Below are positions 61,323-64,000 of a DNA stretch of 64,000 nt, piece by piece. The notes beneath the pieces were generated by a model. The model ran no database searches, was not told the origin of the DNA, and was given only the letters and a program-made list of their open reading frames with translations. A program made the translations under genes and the position numbers. Origin of the DNA: Burkholderia metallica (GTDB taxonomy: Bacteria > Pseudomonadota > Gammaproteobacteria > Burkholderiales > Burkholderiaceae); the NCBI RefSeq assembly GCF_902832845.1, contig NZ_CADFDB010000016.1, positions 88,301 to 152,300 of the forward strand, read 5' to 3'. Each line of letters starts with the position of its first letter. Position 1 is the first letter of the stretch.

Positions 61323-64000
61323 ATGACCGCTGCGACAGAACCGAAGTGCGATCTTTGCGACAAGCACGGCTTGCTGCTGATGCCGGTGCGCTATGCGGTT
61401 GCGCCCGTCAGCAGCGGGCTGCCGGCGGTGAGCGCGCCATTGAAGGTCGAGGATGCGGCGCGTAGCGTGGGCAACGGCAAGCCGCAGAACCTGGCGATGC
61501 AGGGTGGCAGTGCGCGATACACGGCGCGGCTGCTGCGCAGCGGCTATCTGTATGTGTACGACGAGAAACGCGACCGGATGGACGCGTACTGGATCACGGA
61601 AGACGGCAACTATCTGCGCATCGCGCCGGAAGCCGCGGTGCCGGACGGCGCGAGATCGGCCAGACCGTGCAACTTCACCGGGCATCGGGAACTGGCGGGC
61701 TGCATTGCGATTCCGGACGCGCGCGACGCGGGCATCGTCTGGCTCGGATATTCCGACGTGCAATGGACGCAGGCCGTGATCGACGCGCACAAGGGGGCGA
61801 ACGGGAAGCGCCTGCGCGAACTGCACATGCGGGCGTTCGATGCGGGCGCGTGGGCGAACGCGCATCCGGGTATGACCGGGAAGAGCGCTTCACGCGGGCG
61901 GGGCGGGGTTCCGCATGCGGTGCCGATGAGCGAGCTTGCGACGACCGTGGGCGAGTACGCGACGGCCAAATCCGTGCCGAACGGTTTCGCGCCGTCCTCC
62001 GTGCCCCGTTTCCATTTGCATGCGGGCAAGGCCGACGGTGTGCTGGCGGCGTGCAGCCGGCGCAGCCCGGAGCTGCTGGGCGCGATCGTGGCGGTGGACG
62101 ATCCGGCCGGTGTCGCGCAGGACCTGGCCGCGCTGATCAACTGGCACAAGGAACGGTTGAACGATACGCGCGTGGAGAAGGAGAAGTACGGGGCCGGATA
62201 TGGCCCGTATCCGACGACCTACCGGGACCTGGTCGCACTCGATGTGGCGATCAAGACCTTGCATGCGTCCAACGATGTGAAGGTCAAGAGGGAGGTGTTC
62301 CAGCAGGCGGACGACCTGGCGGACTACCTCAAGGTGAGTTACGAGGTTGCACGCGAGCATGGTCGGGCGATGGGAAGTGCGCCGCCCAGGAATCCTGCGC
62401 GCGAGCAGGAACTGGACGCACTCATCCGGCACCCGTCGCCGGAACGGTGGGAGAACGCGCAGCAGAAATCGTGGAATGCGTTTCTGGTCAAACTGAACGT
62501 CGACGCCTACGGCAAGTGGAAGACGGAATACGAGCAGGCGGAGAAAACGTTGCATACGCAACATATCGAACCGTTGGCGAAGGCGCATGCAGCGTGGATG
62601 CAAAGCAATCAGCTCGCCAACAAGCTCGACTGCACGCACGACGGCAAGGATGCGTTGGCCGGTGACGTCTACGCAGAGACGCTGCAGCGCTGCATGGCGG
62701 CGACGCAGGAGATCGCGGGCTGCAGCGAAGTTTACGTGCGCTGGCTGAAGGGCGCGATCACGGAGAAGACCAATTTGCTGCTGCGTGCGCTGGTGCTGCG
62801 TCAGGACGATCTGATCGAGGCACTCGCGGCTGCGCCGCTCGATCCGGAGGCGGTGCCGTGGAAGGCCCTGATGGATCGGTACGCACAGCGCTGCCAGGCG
62901 CTCATCAAATCGGACCCGGTCGCACAGGCCAAGGCGCGGATGAAGCAGGCGGCGGCGGACAAGGCCAGGGCGCAAGCGGAAGCCGCTCGCCGAGAGCTCT
63001 CTTTCGCGGCCGCGATGTCGTCGGGCGTGGCGCTGTTCGACAACCCGCTGAGGCGCGCTGCCGAACAGAAGGAAGCGGCGGCGAAATCGAGCCAGGCGCA
63101 AGCCGAGCAGGCGAAGCAGGAAGCCGCGCCGAAACTGTTGCCGGATTCGGTGGCGAACGTGCTGACGCAAATTGCCCGACCGTTGGCGACCGTGTTGCGG
63201 GAGTTCAACGAGAACGCGGCGGAGAAGACGCTGGCGCGGTGGATGGCGGTCGTTGGCGTGGCGCTGAAGATGCCGGCGGGCACGGTGGAGATCAATGGAA
63301 CGGCGCGGGACACGATCAAGACGCTGTCGAAACTGTTCGTCGACAACCTGGTGGATGCGGGGGAGCAGTCGGGCAAGCCGCTGTCGGCGCAGCAGGTGAG
63401 GCAATTGACGACGCTGGCGGAGCGGCAGGTGGTGGGGAGTTTTGCGAGCGGGAATCTGGCGTCGTTCGAGGCGCGGGCACGGGATGGGAACGTGAAGGCG
63501 CGGCTGGTGGTGTTCATCAACGACGACATCCGAGAGGCACTGAAAGCGACGAGCGATCCGACGTTGAGGGTGAAGTTGCTGGCGGAGAAGGTGACGTCGC
63601 CGGGGAGTGTGCGTGAGTTCCGGTTGCTGCGGGCGAAGCTGGGGGCGTCGGTGTATGGGGCGGCGACTGAAGGCGCGCTGACGGCGATCGATGCGGTGTG
63701 CAAGTACGCGGGATGGAAGGCATTGCTGGATAGCGAAAGGAAGGCGCTGTCGTTTCAGAAGACGCGGCAGCAGGATTGGCGGGAGACGCTGGGCGGCGCG
63801 CTGTTTGTGGGTGCGCTCGGTACCGGGGTGGGGAATGTGGCGAAGACGTACGGGACGTGGCGGAATCAGTACGCGACGGGGATGGCGGAGCGGGTGGCGG
63901 GCGGGAAGCTGGCGACGCGTGCGGATATTGCGCTGCGGGTGGCGGGAGTGGTGGCTGCTGCGGTGTCGGGGGTGGTGGCAGTGATGGATTTTGTTGATGC
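61323..64000 (+). CDS. VasX-like type VI secretion effector, C-terminus outside window
   Basis: Open for 892 codons with no stop before the right edge. The N-terminus CDLCDKHGLLLMPVRYAVAP (9-28, Cys9 and Cys12) matches the VasX N-terminal region that defines this effector class, followed by LRSGYLYVYDEKRDRMDAYW, also typical. The middle (about 230-830) is helical, with two Ala/Lys/Gln coiled stretches near 536-560 and 579-603. Hydrophobic segments begin near 823-843 (GGALFVGALGTGVGNVAK) and 870-892 (VAGVVAAAVSGVVAVMDFV), consistent with the pore-forming C-terminus of VasX-type toxins. The gene starts 5 nt after the adaptor. The immunity gene should lie just beyond the window. G-ending codons increase markedly after about 63400. 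Confidence 0.8.
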   Translation, partial: MTAATEPKCDLCDKHGLLLMPVRYAVAPVSSGLPAVSAPLKVEDAARSVGNGKPQNLAMQGGSARYTARLLRSGYLYVYDEKRDRMDAYWITEDGNYLRIAPEAAVPDGARSARPCNFTGHRELAGCIAIPDARDAGIVWLGYSDVQWTQAVIDAHKGANGKRLRELHMRAFDAGAWANAHPGMTGKSASRGRGGVPHAVPMSELATTVGEYATAKSVPNGFAPSSVPRFHLHAGKADGVLAACSRRSPELLGAIVAVDDPAGVAQDLAALINWHKERLNDTRVEKEKYGAGYGPYPTTYRDLVALDVAIKTLHASNDVKVKREVFQQADDLADYLKVSYEVAREHGRAMGSAPPRNPAREQELDALIRHPSPERWENAQQKSWNAFLVKLNVDAYGKWKTEYEQAEKTLHTQHIEPLAKAHAAWMQSNQLANKLDCTHDGKDALAGDVYAETLQRCMAATQEIAGCSEVYVRWLKGAITEKTNLLLRALVLRQDDLIEALAAAPLDPEAVPWKALMDRYAQRCQALIKSDPVAQAKARMKQAAADKARAQAEAARRELSFAAAMSSGVALFDNPLRRAAEQKEAAAKSSQAQAEQAKQEAAPKLLPDSVANVLTQIARPLATVLREFNENAAEKTLARWMAVVGVALKMPAGTVEINGTARDTIKTLSKLFVDNLVDAGEQSGKPLSAQQVRQLTTLAERQVVGSFASGNLASFEARARDGNVKARLVVFINDDIREALKATSDPTLRVKLLAEKVTSPGSVREFRLLRAKLGASVYGAATEGALTAIDAVCKYAGWKALLDSERKALSFQKTRQQDWRETLGGALFVGALGTGVGNVAKTYGTWRNQYATGMAERVAGGKLATRADIALRVAGVVAAAVSGVVAVMDFVD

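Overview
The window is high-GC DNA with the codon use, gene families and gene order of a Burkholderia, most likely of the B. cepacia complex. The accessory character (giant adhesin, type VI secretion genes, catabolic operons, many LysR/AraC/GntR regulators) suggests a secondary replicon, but that is inference.

Layout. At 1-6156 (minus) lies the N-terminal part of a very large trimeric autotransporter adhesin that runs off the left edge. Its stalk is a 54-bp repeat array, and an AT-rich leader precedes it. From 7.4 to 16.2 kb there are housekeeping-like genes: a ferritin-like protein, an FMN reductase, a NIPSNAP protein, a GNAT acetyltransferase and a DUF2339/DUF3999 membrane pair. A candidate small RNA sits at about 9.72 kb. 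From 16.8 to 21.0 kb is a choline/betaine ABC importer with a GbdR-like regulator inserted between permease and binding protein. From 21.3 to 34.3 kb is a mixed stretch: a TRIC-type channel, a PACE efflux pump with divergent LysR gene, a BNR-propeller/ThiS-like pair, a frameshifted LysR gene, an Asp/Asn hydroxylase-like gene, two DUF4148 genes, cytochrome b561, a two-component system, and hopanoid genes hpnI-hpnL.

From 34.3 to 41.3 kb is a complete C4 sugar-acid (L-threonate/D-erythronate) operon, denD-otnI-MFS-otnC-otnK-ltnD, with a FadR-type GntR regulator; a palindromic operator lies near the regulator start and a LacI-type palindrome further upstream. From 41.5 to 49.9 kb a second GlxA/AraC regulator faces sdaA-soxBDAG-folB-like. 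With the importer at 17-21 kb this outlines choline/betaine uptake followed by sarcosine to glycine, serine and pyruvate. From 50.0 to 53.3 kb are an XRE protein, a frameshifted Old Yellow Enzyme gene with its divergent LysR regulator, and a lytic transglycosylase.

The right end is a type VI secretion island. On the minus strand are tssC-tssK-tssL-tssE with no tssB, hcp, tssM or clpV visible. Across a second AT-rich gap, on the plus strand, are vgrG, a DUF4123 adaptor and a VasX-like effector that runs off the right edge. This cassette and its non-canonical structural set are the most interesting part of the window.

Two genes (LysR at 25.7 kb, OYE at 50.5 kb) carry single frameshifts in short G or GC tracts; these may be true pseudogenes or assembly errors.
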